A stretch of 64,000 nt of DNA from Prorocentrum cordatum (Eukaryota > Sar > Dinophyceae > Prorocentrales > Prorocentraceae): NCBI GenBank assembly GCA_963575745.1, contig CAUYUJ010019270.1:294931-358930 (forward strand), given 5' to 3'. Numbering within the stretch: position 1 is the stretch's first letter; every line of letters begins with the position of its first letter. A program made the translations under genes and the position numbers. The notes below the pieces were generated by a model. The model worked only from the letters and a program-made list of their open reading frames with translations. It had not been told where the DNA came from and did not search any database. This document shows positions 22,560 to 33,625 of the stretch, one piece after another.

Positions 22560-23110
22560 AAGGAGACACTGCTATCCATGGATTTTAACTCCGAGCGACA
22601 CATTGCTATCAATGAATGTAGCTTCGACCGACGGGCTGCTTTCGATAGTTTAATCTGCAAACAAGACGCCGCTATCATTAGGAACATCACCGAACGAGAC
22701 ACTGCGATCAATGGATGTAGTTTTGAACGAGACACTGCTATCAATGGATTTAGCCTGGAGCGGCTCACTGCTTTCGGTACCTTTATGTACAGACGAGACG
22801 GTACTACCCACTGCCACTTACTGACTGACACTACTGCGCGCTACGACTGCGTACTCGCTGTTACTTTCTGCCACTATTTCGAAGGACAGACTACTACTTA
22901 TTACTCAGGATTTGTCCGCGAACGAGACGCTGCTATCAATGGTGGATGCGTTTGCAAACGAGGCTCTGCTATCAATTGTGGGTATAGTTGAGCTGTCTGT
23001 AAAAAAAACATCAGTATCAATGGTGGATGACCTACACAGCGAAACATTGCTATAACTAATAAAATTGTCTGAAAACAAGACGGCGCCATCAATGGTGGAT
23101 TGGGCTGCAA
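22560..23110. repeat. CGAACGAGAC-CTGCTATCAATGG minisatellite, block 1
   Basis: A degenerate unit of about 30-40 bp containing GAGAC-CTGCTATCAATGG and TTCGAACGA. The same unit forms block 2 at 24.9 kb. Confidence 0.8.
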
Positions 23111-23319
23111 GAGAAACACCGCTATGTATATATTTTTTGACAGATGAAAAGCCTCCGCGGCACCGGCGCAAGCTACCTTCCGCTGCCCCCGCAGTGCCGA
23201 CGCGTGCTGCCCCCCACGTGGCACAAGGAGACAGCGCTGCCCCCGCAGCACCGACGCGTGCATATTAGCAACTGCAAGCTGAGAAGCACCGCAAGCAAAA
23301 GTGAGGCAGCCATGGAGCC

Positions 23320-24399
23320 TCAGCGGCTCGCCGGCTGCCGCGGCTGCACCCGCTGCCGCGCCCGCTGCAGGGCATTATTTTTGTGCTCGTTCCAAAAACA
23401 CAACATTGCTGATGCGGTGCAGACAGGAACCGACTTGCCATTGCCGCCAGAGCCGAGAGCCAAAGATATCGCTTTCAAAGCCTGCTGCTCGCGAATCTTG
23501 GCGGTGGTCATGCCGGGCATGATCTGTCGCAGGGCATGGCGTGATCCGGGTGGAACTGGCCACCGACGAGAGAAAGCCACGAGGTCACCAGGCAACACAT
23601 GCGGCACTGTCAGTCTGGAACTCAGACCTGCAAGCACACGGATTTCCAAGATCCGCTTGCATTTGCATGCCCCGCATCCATCGTCCTCGTACTCGCGCTT
23701 GCTTGCCAGGTGGAAGACCAGGTGTACAAGGCTGAGGAGCACCTGTCGCCGTTGGATCGTTGTCAGCGAAGGCGTGCGCGGGGAAAGGAGGTGGGCCATC
23801 TTGTTGCCAATGATGCGCATGAGCTCTACAAGCTGCACTGCAATGTGGCCGCGACATATCCCCCCTGGGCGCTGGCCACCACGGTGCACAACCTCCGCTG
23901 TGTCAAAGTAACGCTCGAGGCCGCGCAAGTCGTTCGCAGCTAGGTATGGCGCGGCAGCGTCTACAGATTCTGCCAAACCCGTCATGGCAGCAACGTGGAT
24001 CAGACGTACCAGGTGGCGGCAGCGCACCAAGACAGTCGCAATGCGCGATGTCCGCAGGCTGAGAAGCACCGCGGCACCCTTCTCCAGCGATGCCTGCAGT
24101 TTTTGTTGGTCGTCGGGATCGGATGGTTGGTACACAGGGTTCTCTGGCGATCGGATACCTGAAGCGAATTCGGCCAAGCGCTTGAAATCCACATTACCAC
24201 GCCGACAAGCGATGCCCGAACATATGCAATCACGCGACTGCCTTGCTGCGCATGCACCACATGCGAAAACAAAAAAATCCTTCGCTCGCAGGCTGAGGGG
24301 CACCGCGGGCGCGAGAGCGAGCCAGGGCATCTTTGCACAAGCAGCGCTCACATGCGTTTGCTGGCGTTCGCAAGCCGACCAACAGCGAGGCCGCGACAT
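23320..24399 (-). CDS. Gene F: unknown Cys-containing protein, 359 aa
   Basis: ATG at 24399, stop at 23320. The N-terminal part has a Cys cluster (FACGACAARQSRDCICSGIAC). The middle is helical (LVRCRHLVRLIHVAAMTGLA, HIAVQLVELMRIIGNKMAHL) and is followed by a second Cys pair (CGACKCKRILEI). No known domain is recognised. Two mini-hairpin repeats are translated in frame as AV-LSLR (near residues 31 and 109), so the repeat inserted without breaking the frame, or the frame was rebuilt around it. The reading is coding-like from about residue 20 to 330. Exon boundaries are unknown. Confidence 0.4.
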   Translation of the reverse strand: MSRPRCWSACERQQTHVSAACAKMPWLALAPAVPLSLRAKDFFVFACGACAARQSRDCICSGIACRRGNVDFKRLAEFASGIRSPENPVYQPSDPDDQQKLQASLEKGAAVLLSLRTSRIATVLVRCRHLVRLIHVAAMTGLAESVDAAAPYLAANDLRGLERYFDTAEVVHRGGQRPGGICRGHIAVQLVELMRIIGNKMAHLLSPRTPSLTTIQRRQVLLSLVHLVFHLASKREYEDDGCGACKCKRILEIRVLAGLSSRLTVPHVLPGDLVAFSRRWPVPPGSRHALRQIMPGMTTAKIREQQALKAISLALGSGGNGKSVPVCTASAMLCFWNEHKNNALQRARQRVQPRQPASR

Positions 24400-24894
24400 T
24401 CATCTGAAAGCGAACATGCACAGTGCCTTTGCACGCGGAGCGCTTTGCCGCTCTCCGCGCAACGCGGCGGGGACTTGTAATAGTTGCACTCCGTGGAGTG
24501 GCGAGGTCTTCCTTGTCCGTGCCACGTGCCAGAGCGGGTCGATACCTTCCAGATGCAGCACCATGTTTTTACAGCATCAATTTCTTGACCATCGCGAGCA
24601 GGCTGAGAAGCACCGCGAGCCGCTGGCAGACTGAGAAGCACTGCAGGGCGTGCTGAGTCAAGCATGCAGCATGCAAACCAGAAAGGATGAGTTGAGCATA
24701 AGTGAGCACGGAAATTGAAATGGATTGCGGCGTAAGTTGCCGCAGTATAGATGGCAATGCGGAGGAGGAGGACGAGGGCAAATTGTTTTGAAAGGGTCAG
24801 CGGGTTTGGGTTGGTTCGGGAAGGTCTAGGCGACTTATGGGGAGATCCAGAGGCAGGGGAGAAATATGGTTGGCAGTAAGAGGCCGGAGGTTTA

Positions 24895-25320
24895 TCTCCA
24901 TGCGAGACTCTGCTATCAATGGATGCATCCCCAAACGACGCACAGCTATCAATGGGTGTATCTCCGAACGAGACGCTGTTGTCAGTGGATGTAGCCCCAA
25001 ACGAGATGCTGCTATCCATGGGCTCATCTCCTAACGGGGCACCGCTATCAATGGATTCAGCCCCTGAGCGAGACGCTGCTATCAACGGCATAATCTCCGA
25101 ACGAGACACTGCTATCAATGGATCCAGGTTCGAACGACGCAGTGCTTTCGATAGTTGTATCTCCCAACGAGTATTTGCTAGAAATGGATTCAGCCCCAAA
25201 GGAGAGACTGCTGCGATATATTTAGTTCTGAAAGAACGCTGCTATCAAATATTTAGCTTCAAACGGTTCACTGCGTTCGATAGCTTTATCTCCAGACGAG
25301 ACACTGCTATCAGTGAAAGT
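24895..25320. repeat. CGAACGAGAC-CTGCTATCAATGG minisatellite, block 2
   Basis: Same unit as at 22.56-23.11 kb, about a dozen degenerate copies. 24640-24895 shows no gene. Confidence 0.8.
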
Positions 25321-25329
25321 GCCCCCATA

Positions 25330-25445
25330 CCATACTGTAGGGGTCGTCGTCGTCGCCGTCGTCGTCCTCGTCGTCGTGGTCGTTTTTGTCGTCGTCCTCC
25401 TCGTCGTCGTCACCATTGTCCTCGTCGTCGTCGTTGTCGCATTCA
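25330..25445. repeat. (GTC)n microsatellite
   Basis: CGTCGT/CCTCGT tract downstream of minisatellite block 2. Confidence 0.85.
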
Positions 25446-25946
25446 GACCCGCAGTGCAATCGAATCGACACAGTGCTACTTCGATCTGTGTTGGCAGTGT
25501 TTTCCATGCCTCCAACCAACTCTGGAAATGCATCTTGCAAGCTCGAGAGGGGCGCGCGGAAAGGCGGCGCGTAAAGCAAAGAGCTGACTAAACCTGCAGG
25601 CTGAGAAGCACCGCAGGACGCCGCAGTCTGAGAAGCACCGCGGCCACACAGCCCCACTACTGCTGCAACTATGATAACGAGCACGCAGGCTGAGAAGCGC
25701 AACTAGAATTACAAGCGCGCGCGCTGAGAAGCACCGCATGCACGCGGGCTCAGATGCTTCACCCCTCCTGCTTGCAAAGAATGACTAAACCTGCAGGCTG
25801 AGAAGCACCGCAGGAACCCGCAGTCTGAGAAGCACCGCGGCCACGCAGTCCCACTACTGCTGCAACTAGCATTACGAACGCGCAGGCTGAGAAGCGCAAG
25901 TAACATTTCAGGCGCGCAGGCTGAGAAGCACCGCGAGCACGCGGGT

Positions 25947-27703
25947 TCAGAAGCTTCGCCCCTCCTGCTCGTCTCGCAGGAAGTCGCGCCAGTCTGGCGG
26001 CTGCCAACTATCGATGATCCGCCGGGGCCCACCGCCTGTGCCGCCGCCGATGTCCAGGTAGTCTCCTCGCGCAGAAAGCAGACGGCCATGTCCTACCGCC
26101 ACGATCGCCTTGTTCCTGTTTGATCGCAACTCGCCGCTCTCCCACTTCTGCAGCACCTCCAACTGCCCGCGCGTGAAATTCTCGCGGCTCGCAGGCCGAG
26201 AAGCGCCGCGACGCTGGAGCCCCCGCCGATGCCGGTCAAGTCGCTCGCCCTCGTTGTAGCGTGCGATGGCTTCAGCTTTGTCGCGCTGGAGTCGGCGGCG
26301 CCGTTCCTGCGAGACTTCGCCGCGAGCAGGTGGCTCTGCGGTTTCATCGCCGGGCTCGACATGCAAGGCTCGGCGGAGCATGTCAACGTCGAAGCGGCCG
26401 GAGAAAGCCAGCGCCTCCCAGATCTGCTCCGCGCCGCAAACGCGCTGCAGACGCCGGTGCCAACGCTTGCGCCGCTGATCCTCGAGGAACTTGTTGAGGC
26501 CCCCTTTGCCTGTCCCTTTGGCCTTGCTTCCTTTGCTCGCAGGCTGAGGGGCACCGCGAGAACCTTCTGGTGGATTCTTGCCTTTCGCTTTCCCTCTCTC
26601 AGCATCTCGATCCTGCAATGCACGCTGATACTCGGAATGCTCGTAATCTGCTCTCGCACATTTCACGAGTTCCCCGCGCTGATCTTCGGTGAGGGCGCGG
26701 CGGAAGTCGGCGATGTTCTTCGACGGCAGATACTCATGGCGAACCCGGAGGACAGACAGAATGGCTCGGGCAGTCTCTTCCTGCGACGCGAACGCAGTCT
26801 CATAGTCTGAGCCAGGCTGAGGGGCGCAAGCTGTATCTCCCTCCGCAGACTCCGCGCACTTCCTCTGCTTGAAAAGCAAAAAGCTCATGTCGTGGAAGAA
26901 CTTTGGATCGTGGTCCACCTCGTGCTGCTGGTACCAATAATCCCTCATCTCCGTGTGCAGAGCCTGCGCGCGCCGCCTAACCTCCTCCTCGATCTCGTCG
27001 CTTGCTTCGCCGTGGGTCTTTGACATCGCCGTCGCTGTAGGCGAGGAACTCCACGACTGCGCGACCGACTCGTCGGTATCAGATAACGAGACCTCGACAA
27101 TCTTCCGTTTCTTCTTCTCCGCAGGCTGAGAAACTCCGCGGAATGTGATGGCGACCGCAACAGCATCGCGCGAGTCGTTGCGCATGCCGCGGTCCTGGAA
27201 CGACGCCCCCCACAGCGATGGGCCGGAAACTCGCGACGGCTCCACAGACCGCCACATTGTCGCCGATACGATCTGCTGTTGAGGCGAAGACCTCCCGCAA
27301 CGCCTCGTCGTCATTGTGGCGTTGCAAAGCTTCTCGCGTCTGGTGGGGGTCCAGGTTGTTGTCGCCGACGACGATTCGCACGACAGGCGTGTCCAGCTCT
27401 GGTGCTGCGAGACCGCCCAAGTGGAGCCGCAGAAGCCCCACCGCGCGCTGTCGCGTGAGAACGGTGGGATGGCGGTCGCCGCAGACGATGTGCAGATTCC
27501 AGGTGAGCACATGCACTTTGCCTTGGCCGCTCGTCACCACATCGAACCGCGCGATCACAGCGTCCACCTCTCGTCCGATGGGCGCGCGGTAGATCTCTGC
27601 GTCGCCGCGCAGGGACGCAGCGGCAGGCTGAGAAGCACCGCCGAAGCCCCATGCGCTCAAGTAGTTGTTGTTGTTCTCGGCGAAGGAAGCGCTGTCGCCG
27701 AAC

Positions 27704-27759
<56 letters not shown>

Positions 27760-27915
27760 CAGGATGTCTTCCACGTGGATTTTGGCTTGGCGGAGGCCCT
27801 GACGAAGCGCGCCGACCTCGCGCGCAAACGCAAGGTCAACGTCAGCGTCCTCGGCGATCTTAGCGCGCGCCCGCCCGAAGTTGGCGCAATGTTTGCTGGG
27901 CTTCTTCCTGGACAT
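25947..27915 (-). pseudogene. Gene G: EEP-like (DNase I fold) protein with a frameshift and poly-Lys tract
   Basis: ATG at 27915 (MSRKKPSKHCANFG), helical to KIHVEDIL. Then comes an A55 run on this strand (Lys18), then sequence resembling the C-terminal half of an endonuclease/exonuclease/phosphatase domain (KVHVLTWNLHIV, VVRIVVGDNNLDPHQ). The frame changes at a run of six C (27206-27211). Dropping one restores AVGASFQDRGMRNDSRDAVA followed by VAITF. Family catalytic motifs GDFN and SDH read GDNN and NDSRDA, so activity is doubtful. The C-terminal 420 residues are charged and helical. Five mini-hairpin repeats are translated in the same register (GVSQPA, CAPQPG, GAPQPA, GASRPA, GASQPA). It may be a dead copy, a retroelement fragment, or intact apart from a sequencing indel. 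Confidence 0.45.
27705..27759. repeat. T55 homopolymer followed by CAG
   Basis: 55 consecutive T on the plus strand ending TTTCAG. On the minus strand it is A55 inside gene G. It may be the poly(A) tail of an inserted cDNA, or an expanded tract. Confidence 0.9.
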
Positions 27916-28274
27916 CGCCGACTGCTCTAACCCAAACTTAAAAGGAAGCAGCCGTGAAATGCGGATGCTGAGGAGCACCGCGAGCAGGCGCGGCCGAGGG
28001 CGCGCCTCGGTCTTCGTTCGCAGGCTGAGAAGCACCACGAGAAGCCGAGGCCGCGGACGAGTCTCGCGGCGAGGCGAGGGCCATTGCAATGTGACAGCGC
28101 GAAAAATGGAGGGCGGTGACACAAACGAGGCAGTCTCTGAGCGAAACACGGCTACGAGGAAACTAAGGAAATGAAGCTGGGACAATCGCGACCCCTCGCC
28201 CCTTCCTTTCCACCCTTGCCCCGATACTGCGTTGGGCAAGGGCTGGGGGCCAAAACAATGTGAGTCTCATCTTG

Positions 28275-28419
28275 TACTACTGCGGAACCTCCTCCTCCTC
28301 CTCCTCGTCCTCCTCCCCCTCCTCCTCCTCCTCCTCCTCCTCCTCCTCCCCCTCCTCCGCCCTCCTCCTCCTCCTCCTCCTCCTCCTCCTCCTCCTCCTC
28401 CTCCTCCTCCTCCTCCTCC

Positions 28420-28450
<31 letters not shown>
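28275..28450. repeat. (CTC)n then (CAT)n microsatellite
   Basis: CTC/CCT repeats to 28425, then about eight CAT units. No gene upstream of gene G is supported here. Confidence 0.9.
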
Positions 28451-28479
28451 TTTCCCCTTCGTCCCCCGCCTCGGTCTGC

Positions 28480-29060
28480 AGGAATCCATCGGAATCTATA
28501 GGGATCTATAGGAATCCGTAGAAATCCATCGGCATCCAATGGCATCTATAGGGATTTATACGGAATCTATACGAATCCATGAGAATCCATAGGGATCTAT
28601 AAGGAATCCATCGGAATATATAATTAGGAATCCATAGGAATCGATTGGAATCTATATAGGAATCTACAGGAGGCAGGAAATTCCATAGGAATCTGTATAA
28701 GGAATTTCCGCAGCATTCTCCCGTCGGTTCCATAGGAATCTACATGAGGAGTCGATGGGACTCTGCAGGAATCCATCAGAAACAATTTAGGAACAACTTT
28801 AGGAATCTATGAGGAATGTAATGGAATCTCTAGAAACCTATAGGGAATCTGTAGGAATCCATAAGACAATCTCTGAGAATCTACAGGAATCTATAGGATT
28901 CCATAGGAATCTGTATAGGGAATTTCCGCAACATTCTCCCGGATCCAGCCCCCATAGGTACACAAACACCCGCGGCGAGTCTATAGGGAATCTGTAGGAA
29001 TCTATAGGAATCCATAGGAAAAAAACGCTCCCGCGGCATTCCCTGGTTCCCGCCCCCATA
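28480..29060. repeat. GGAATC-ATAG minisatellite
   Basis: The 10-12-bp unit GGAATCTATAG (variants GGAATCCATAG, GGAATCTGTAG) repeats about 35 times. Two longer inserts (TTTCCGCA-CATTCTCCC near 28705 and 28922, and CCCCCATAGGTACACAA near 28950 and 29051) are duplicated inside it. Confidence 0.85.
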
Positions 29061-29159
29061 GGTACACAACAAACACGCCCAGAACCCCCTGGGGAGTCAA
29101 GATGCTCTCTTTTGACACCATTAGAAACCTATCAGTCTTCGCTGTTAGGTAAAAATCCA

Positions 29160-29930
29160 GAGCACTCGGAAAATGAATCTTGCCTCCCAAGGCCTCGAGG
29201 GGCCTCTCGAGTCCGTCCTGGAGCGGGTTGGAATCCTCGTCAGCTGTCTTGAAAACATATTGGGTGTCTTCGGGGCCTCTTGGGACCGTCTTCGGCCCTC
29301 TCGGGACCCCCTTAGCATGTCGTGGCCTGTTCCGGGGCGGGCCCAGGCCACCTCGGGAGCTCTGGACCCCCCCAACAACCCCCGGCGGCACCCATGGGGG
29401 GCACAGGCAGCGACCCGCCCCCCTCCCCCCCCGGCCTACTCCGAGATAGAGAAACATATTCCCGGTAAGTTTCTGGGAGCATGATTTGTTCGGCTCTCCT
29501 GAGAGGGGGGTCTTTGGGAGCTTACCGAGGGCCCCTTTTCGCCTTGTCGGCAAGCCTATTGGAAACATGGTTGGGGCGGCGGGCGGAAGCCCAAGGAATC
29601 ATGCTCCCGGAAGCTGTCTGGGACATACGATTTACCGAGGTGTCTTGGGGGCCCGCAAGGGGCTTCCCTGGGGGCCCCGGGCCTATTGGGGTTTCCGGGG
29701 GGCCTCTTGGGAGCCTCACAGGGCTTCATGGAAGCCTCTTGATCGCCTCCAGGGGCGTCCTGGGAGCCTCTCAGGCCGGGACCTTGAAATGTCGCGCTCT
29801 TCGGGCCCTCTTGGGTCGCTCTTGGGGCTCTCTTGGGGCGCTGTCGAAGGCCTCCTGAATTATCTGGGGAGCCTCCTGGGCCGTCTCTGGCCTTTCTTGG
29901 GAGCCTCTTCTCGGGGGGCGGCAAAGAGGG
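29160..29930. repeat. Degenerate GGGGCCTCTTGG repeat with hairpin remnants
   Basis: Irregular GGGCCTCTTGGG units and one hairpin-unit remnant near 29595 (AATCATGCTCCCGGAAG). No supported gene. 29930-30300 is unique, without a gene. Confidence 0.6.
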
Positions 29931-30299
29931 GTGTGACGAATGAGGGGGGGGAGGTATTGTGGCTCGAGGCAAGTGCTGCGCACAGCTCGCAGGGCTACGT
30001 GCGCGCGAACGCAATCGGATATCAATGATATCATAGAAGCCCGCTGACCGCCATAATCATCGGTTCAGAACCAAAGCCAACCAGCCAGATTGCGGCACAG
30101 TCGCAAGCAACGCGAATGCACGCCGATGGCAACACAACCAGAGGCCAGTCGCTACGAATTGAATTTAAAACGCGCGCGCATAGGTCGATCAACGACATGT
30201 TATTGGACGTGCCATCCACCCGACCTAATCGTGTCTTCGCACCCCCCGGGGCCCTCATGTTCCGAACGTTTCGTAGGCATGACGACGCGCGCTACCAGA

Positions 30300-31010
30300 T
30301 ACCAGCCGCGGGGCACCCACTGGACTCCACCGCCCGGGCACTGGCGACAAGGCTCGGGCCAGGGGCCACGACCTCTGGGCAACGGGGCACGGGCAACAGT
30401 CCATGGGCCGCGGGCCATGAGGAACGGGCCGCACGCCACGGGCCACGAAGTGCCCCAGGGGCCACGGAAACGAGGAGGCAGCCCGGGAGGGGGGTCGAGC
30501 GACAGGAGGGGGGGGGGAGCAGGAGGGGAAGGCGGGATGGGGGCGAGGAAGGGGGGGAATCTGAAACATGCGCACGTGCGTCGGTGAACCGCGTGACCTG
30601 GTCATGTGTTTTCGCAGAACTCATGCCCACGCGAATCCCATAGGGATTGTGATATGGTCTTTGATTGTGACTCTGGCGCGCAAGGGGGATTTCTGGATCC
30701 TTGGCAAGCGTTCTCGCGGAACTCCTGGCCAATGCAAGGTGTTCCCGGCAAACGCGTGTCCGTGCCATGTGCATTCTGGGAATTGCATGGCCAGTGTCAT
30801 GAATTCTCTCGGAGCCCATTGTTGTTGCCATGTGTTCCCGGCAAAGTAGTGTCCGTGCCATTTGGTTTCAAGGGATTTCATGGCAAGGTCATGCGTTCTC
30901 TTGGAACTCATTGCCGTGGCCAGGTGTTCCCGGCAAACTCGTGTCCGTGCCATGCGTTCTATGGGAATGTCATGGCCAGTGCCATGCGTTCTCTCGAAAC
31001 TCGAGGCCAA
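30300..31010. repeat. GGGCCACG-rich tract and TGTTCCCGGCAAA minisatellite
   Basis: Short GGGCCACGGG/GGCAACGGG units at 30350-30470. From 30610, units of about 70 bp contain ATGGCCAGTGTCATG, CGTTCTCTCGGAACTC and TGTTCCCGGCAAA, about six copies. 31010-31380 is non-repetitive with no recognisable gene. Confidence 0.6.
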
Positions 31011-31384
31011 CGAGCGGATTGAACGCCACCTTTGAGCACCGCAAGGTTTTCGCCATCGGCCCCGTCGCAAATGCGCCGCGGCGCCGCGAGCCGCGGCATT
31101 GCGGGAACACGCGGCCATTGAGGTCACTGGCCAGAGTGCCGAGAAACCACGGGCCGCCACGGGACCATGGTGCCGCGAGCCACGGGGCGCTCGGAGCCAC
31201 GGTGCATCGGAACGCAATAACAACGAACATCTGCAACGCAGTAAGTTCGCATTGCGTCACTGGTGAAACGTGCCTGCCGACTGCACGGGCACAACGATCT
31301 TACACAGCGGGTGCAAACAAGCGCTCTGGTTGTTTAGATGCGAAATTCATCATGAACTGAATCATGCTACGCACACCCCCCTAG

Positions 31385-32110
31385 TCCTCCCCCCCCTCTT
31401 GGCCGCTCCCGATCTTCGGCCGTCTTGGAGCGATCTGAAGGGCCTCTGACGCCGTCGGGGCCCCCAGGCGGCCCTTTGCTATGCACCGGTATGTTTTGGA
31501 GGTCTTTGCGGGGCCGTTTGGGGTGCCCTTGGGGCCTCTTTTGGGGCCTCTTTGGGGCCTCTTTGGGGCCTCGTGGGGCATCTAGGGGGCCTCTTGGGCT
31601 CTGTTGAGGGCCTCTTGAGGCCTCCTGGAGGCCTTTTGGGGCGGAAGGCTCGAATTGTCGGTTCGTGCTCCACCTCTTGAGCCCCTCTTGGGGCCGACTT
31701 GGGGCCCTCTTGGGCGATCTTGGGCGCCTCGTGGGCCGTCTTGGGGCGCTCTTGGGGCTCTCTTGCGCCGTCGTGGCGCCCTCTTTGGGTGCCTCTTGGG
31801 CCGCGTTGAACTGATTTCTGGGGCCTCGCGGGCTGCCTTGAACAGTCGGAAGCACGAAACAGCGAGAACACGAAAAACCTTCAGAAACCATCGAACAAAA
31901 CACTTTGTTCGCCTCCTGAGTGCCTCGTGGGATTCCTTGTGAGAGCATCTTGGCCGTCTTGAAGCCCTCTTGGGCTGTCTTCAAGCCATGGTGGAGAAAT
32001 TTTGAAACGCTTTTGTGCGGTCTTGGGCTCTCTTAGAGCGCTCTTGGGCCATCTTGGCGCCCTCTTGCCCCCTTTGACGTTTTTTGGCGCCCCCCGCCGG
32101 GCCCGAAACA
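31385..32110. repeat. Degenerate GGGGCCTCTTGG repeat
   Basis: TTGGGGCCTCTTTTGGGGCC-type units, especially regular at 31530-31700. It ends in short (AT)n at 32165-32190. Confidence 0.65.
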
Positions 32111-32234
32111 GCCAGAAGATAAATCAGTGCACTTTGGGGTGCCCGGGCCCCCCTACCCATTTTTATATATACATATATATATATACCTATACGACCACCC
32201 TTCGGATGATAAGGAGGTTCGGGGGGAAGGAACC

Positions 32235-32485
32235 AACGTCTCACTCGATCGGTCTCACTATCGATCTCACTATCGATCTCGCTATCGGTCTCGTTCGATC
32301 GATCTCACTCGATCGATCTCACAATCGATCTCACTCGATCTATTGCATTCGATCGATCTCAGAATCGATCTGACGATCCATCTCACAATCGATCTCACTA
32401 TTGACCTCACTATCGATCTCACAATCGATCTCACATTCAGTCTCACTATCGATCTCACTATCGATATCACAACCGATCTCACAAT
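32235..32485. repeat. TCTCACTATCGA minisatellite
   Basis: The 12-bp unit TCTCACTATCGA (variant TCTCACAATCGA), about 20 copies. Translations give SLSIS or IDLTIDLT artefacts. Confidence 0.9.
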
Positions 32486-33385
32486 CAACGTCATCATCAT
32501 CATCATCATCGTGTTCAGCGTCATCAACATCATCATCATCAGGACACCATCATCATCACCACCTCATCAACATCATCATCAACATCATCATCATCGGGAC
32601 ACCATCATCATCACCATCATCATCATCAACATCATTCTCATCGGGACACCATTATCATCACAATCAACATCGGAACACCATTATCATCATCATCATCATC
32701 ATCATCAGGAGCAACATCATCAACATCATCATCATCGGGACACCATCATCATCAGGACATCATCATCATCAGGACACCATCATCATCGTCACCATCATCA
32801 TCATCACCATCGGGAAACCATCATCATCGTCACCATCATCATCACCATCATCATCATCATCACCATCATCATCGGGACACCATCACCATCATCATCAACA
32901 TCAGCATCATTATCATCGGGCAACCATCATCAAGCTCATCATCATCACCTCATCATCATCCTCATCATCAACATCATCATCATCGGGACACCATCATCGG
33001 CATCATCATCAACATCATCATCATCATCGGGACACCATCATCATCACCATCATCATCAACAACATCATCATCAACCTCATCATCACCATCATCATCGGGA
33101 CACCATCATCATCATCATCATCATCTTCATCATGATCAGCATCATCAACAACATCATCAGGATCATCATCATCATCACCATCATCGGGACACCATCATCA
33201 TCAGCAACATCAGCATCATCAGCATCATCATCATCATCGGGACACCATCATCATCACCACCATGGCCATCATCATCACCATCATCATCATCAACATCGTC
33301 AACATCATCATCATCATCATCGTCATCATCATCGGGACACCAGAACAATCACCACCATCACCATCATCATCATCAGCATCATCGA

Positions 33386-33421
<36 letters not shown>

Positions 33422-33470
33422 GATCATGATCATGATCATGATCATCATCATCGGGACACCGACGGGACAC
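32485..33470. repeat. (CAT)n array interrupted by CGGGACAC
   Basis: About 1 kb of CATCAT broken roughly every 20-60 bp by the heptamer GGGACAC, at least 18 times. This gives a higher-order repeat rather than a simple microsatellite. The 563-codon open frame across it is an artefact. Confidence 0.9.
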
Positions 33471-33625
33471 CGGCGGGACACCGGCGGGACACCGCGCGCC
33501 GCCAGACGCCGGAAGGGAGACATTTGGTCCGGTCGCGCCTCAGCCAGAGCGGGACACCGGCGGGACACCGCGCGCCACCGGACGCCGGAAGGGAGACATT
33601 TGGTCCGGCCGCGCCTCAGCCACAG
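33470..33625. repeat. Two tandem copies of a 77-bp unit
   Basis: GGGACACCGCGCGCC...GGAAGGGAGACATTTGGTCC occurs at about 33487 and 33564. It continues the GGGACAC motif of the preceding array. 33625-33840 is unique, without a gene. Confidence 0.8.

Larger units (their letters stand above)
20081..28045. repeat. Cluster of about 30 mini-hairpin repeats with loop AGGCTGAGAAGCACC
   Basis: Copies start near 20081, 20144, 20261, 20286-20440 (five in tandem), 20891, 23275, 24055, 24288, 24598, 24628, 25597, 25625, 25685, 25718, 25793, 25822, 25883, 25914, 26188, 26541, 26810, 27119, 27623, 27967 and 28019, plus variants at 22330-22470. The 15-nt core AGGCTGAGAAGCACC is conserved. In many copies the flanks pair with each other although their sequence differs: CCTGC/GCAGG, GCCGC/GCGGC, TCCGC/GCGGA, CTCGC/GCGAG, CGGC/GCCG. 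I noticed no clear copy outside this 8-kb region. Copies lie both between and inside the reading frames of genes E, F and G. Confidence 0.75.

Noticed and set aside
20081-28045. CRISPR array from regularly recurring short repeats
   Set aside because: Spacing is irregular (25 bp to kilobases), copies are not directly spaced by unique spacers of fixed size, and the context is eukaryotic.
28500-29060. Short frames reading MDSYRFL/GNLYRE repeats
   Set aside because: Translations of the GGAATC-ATAG minisatellite.
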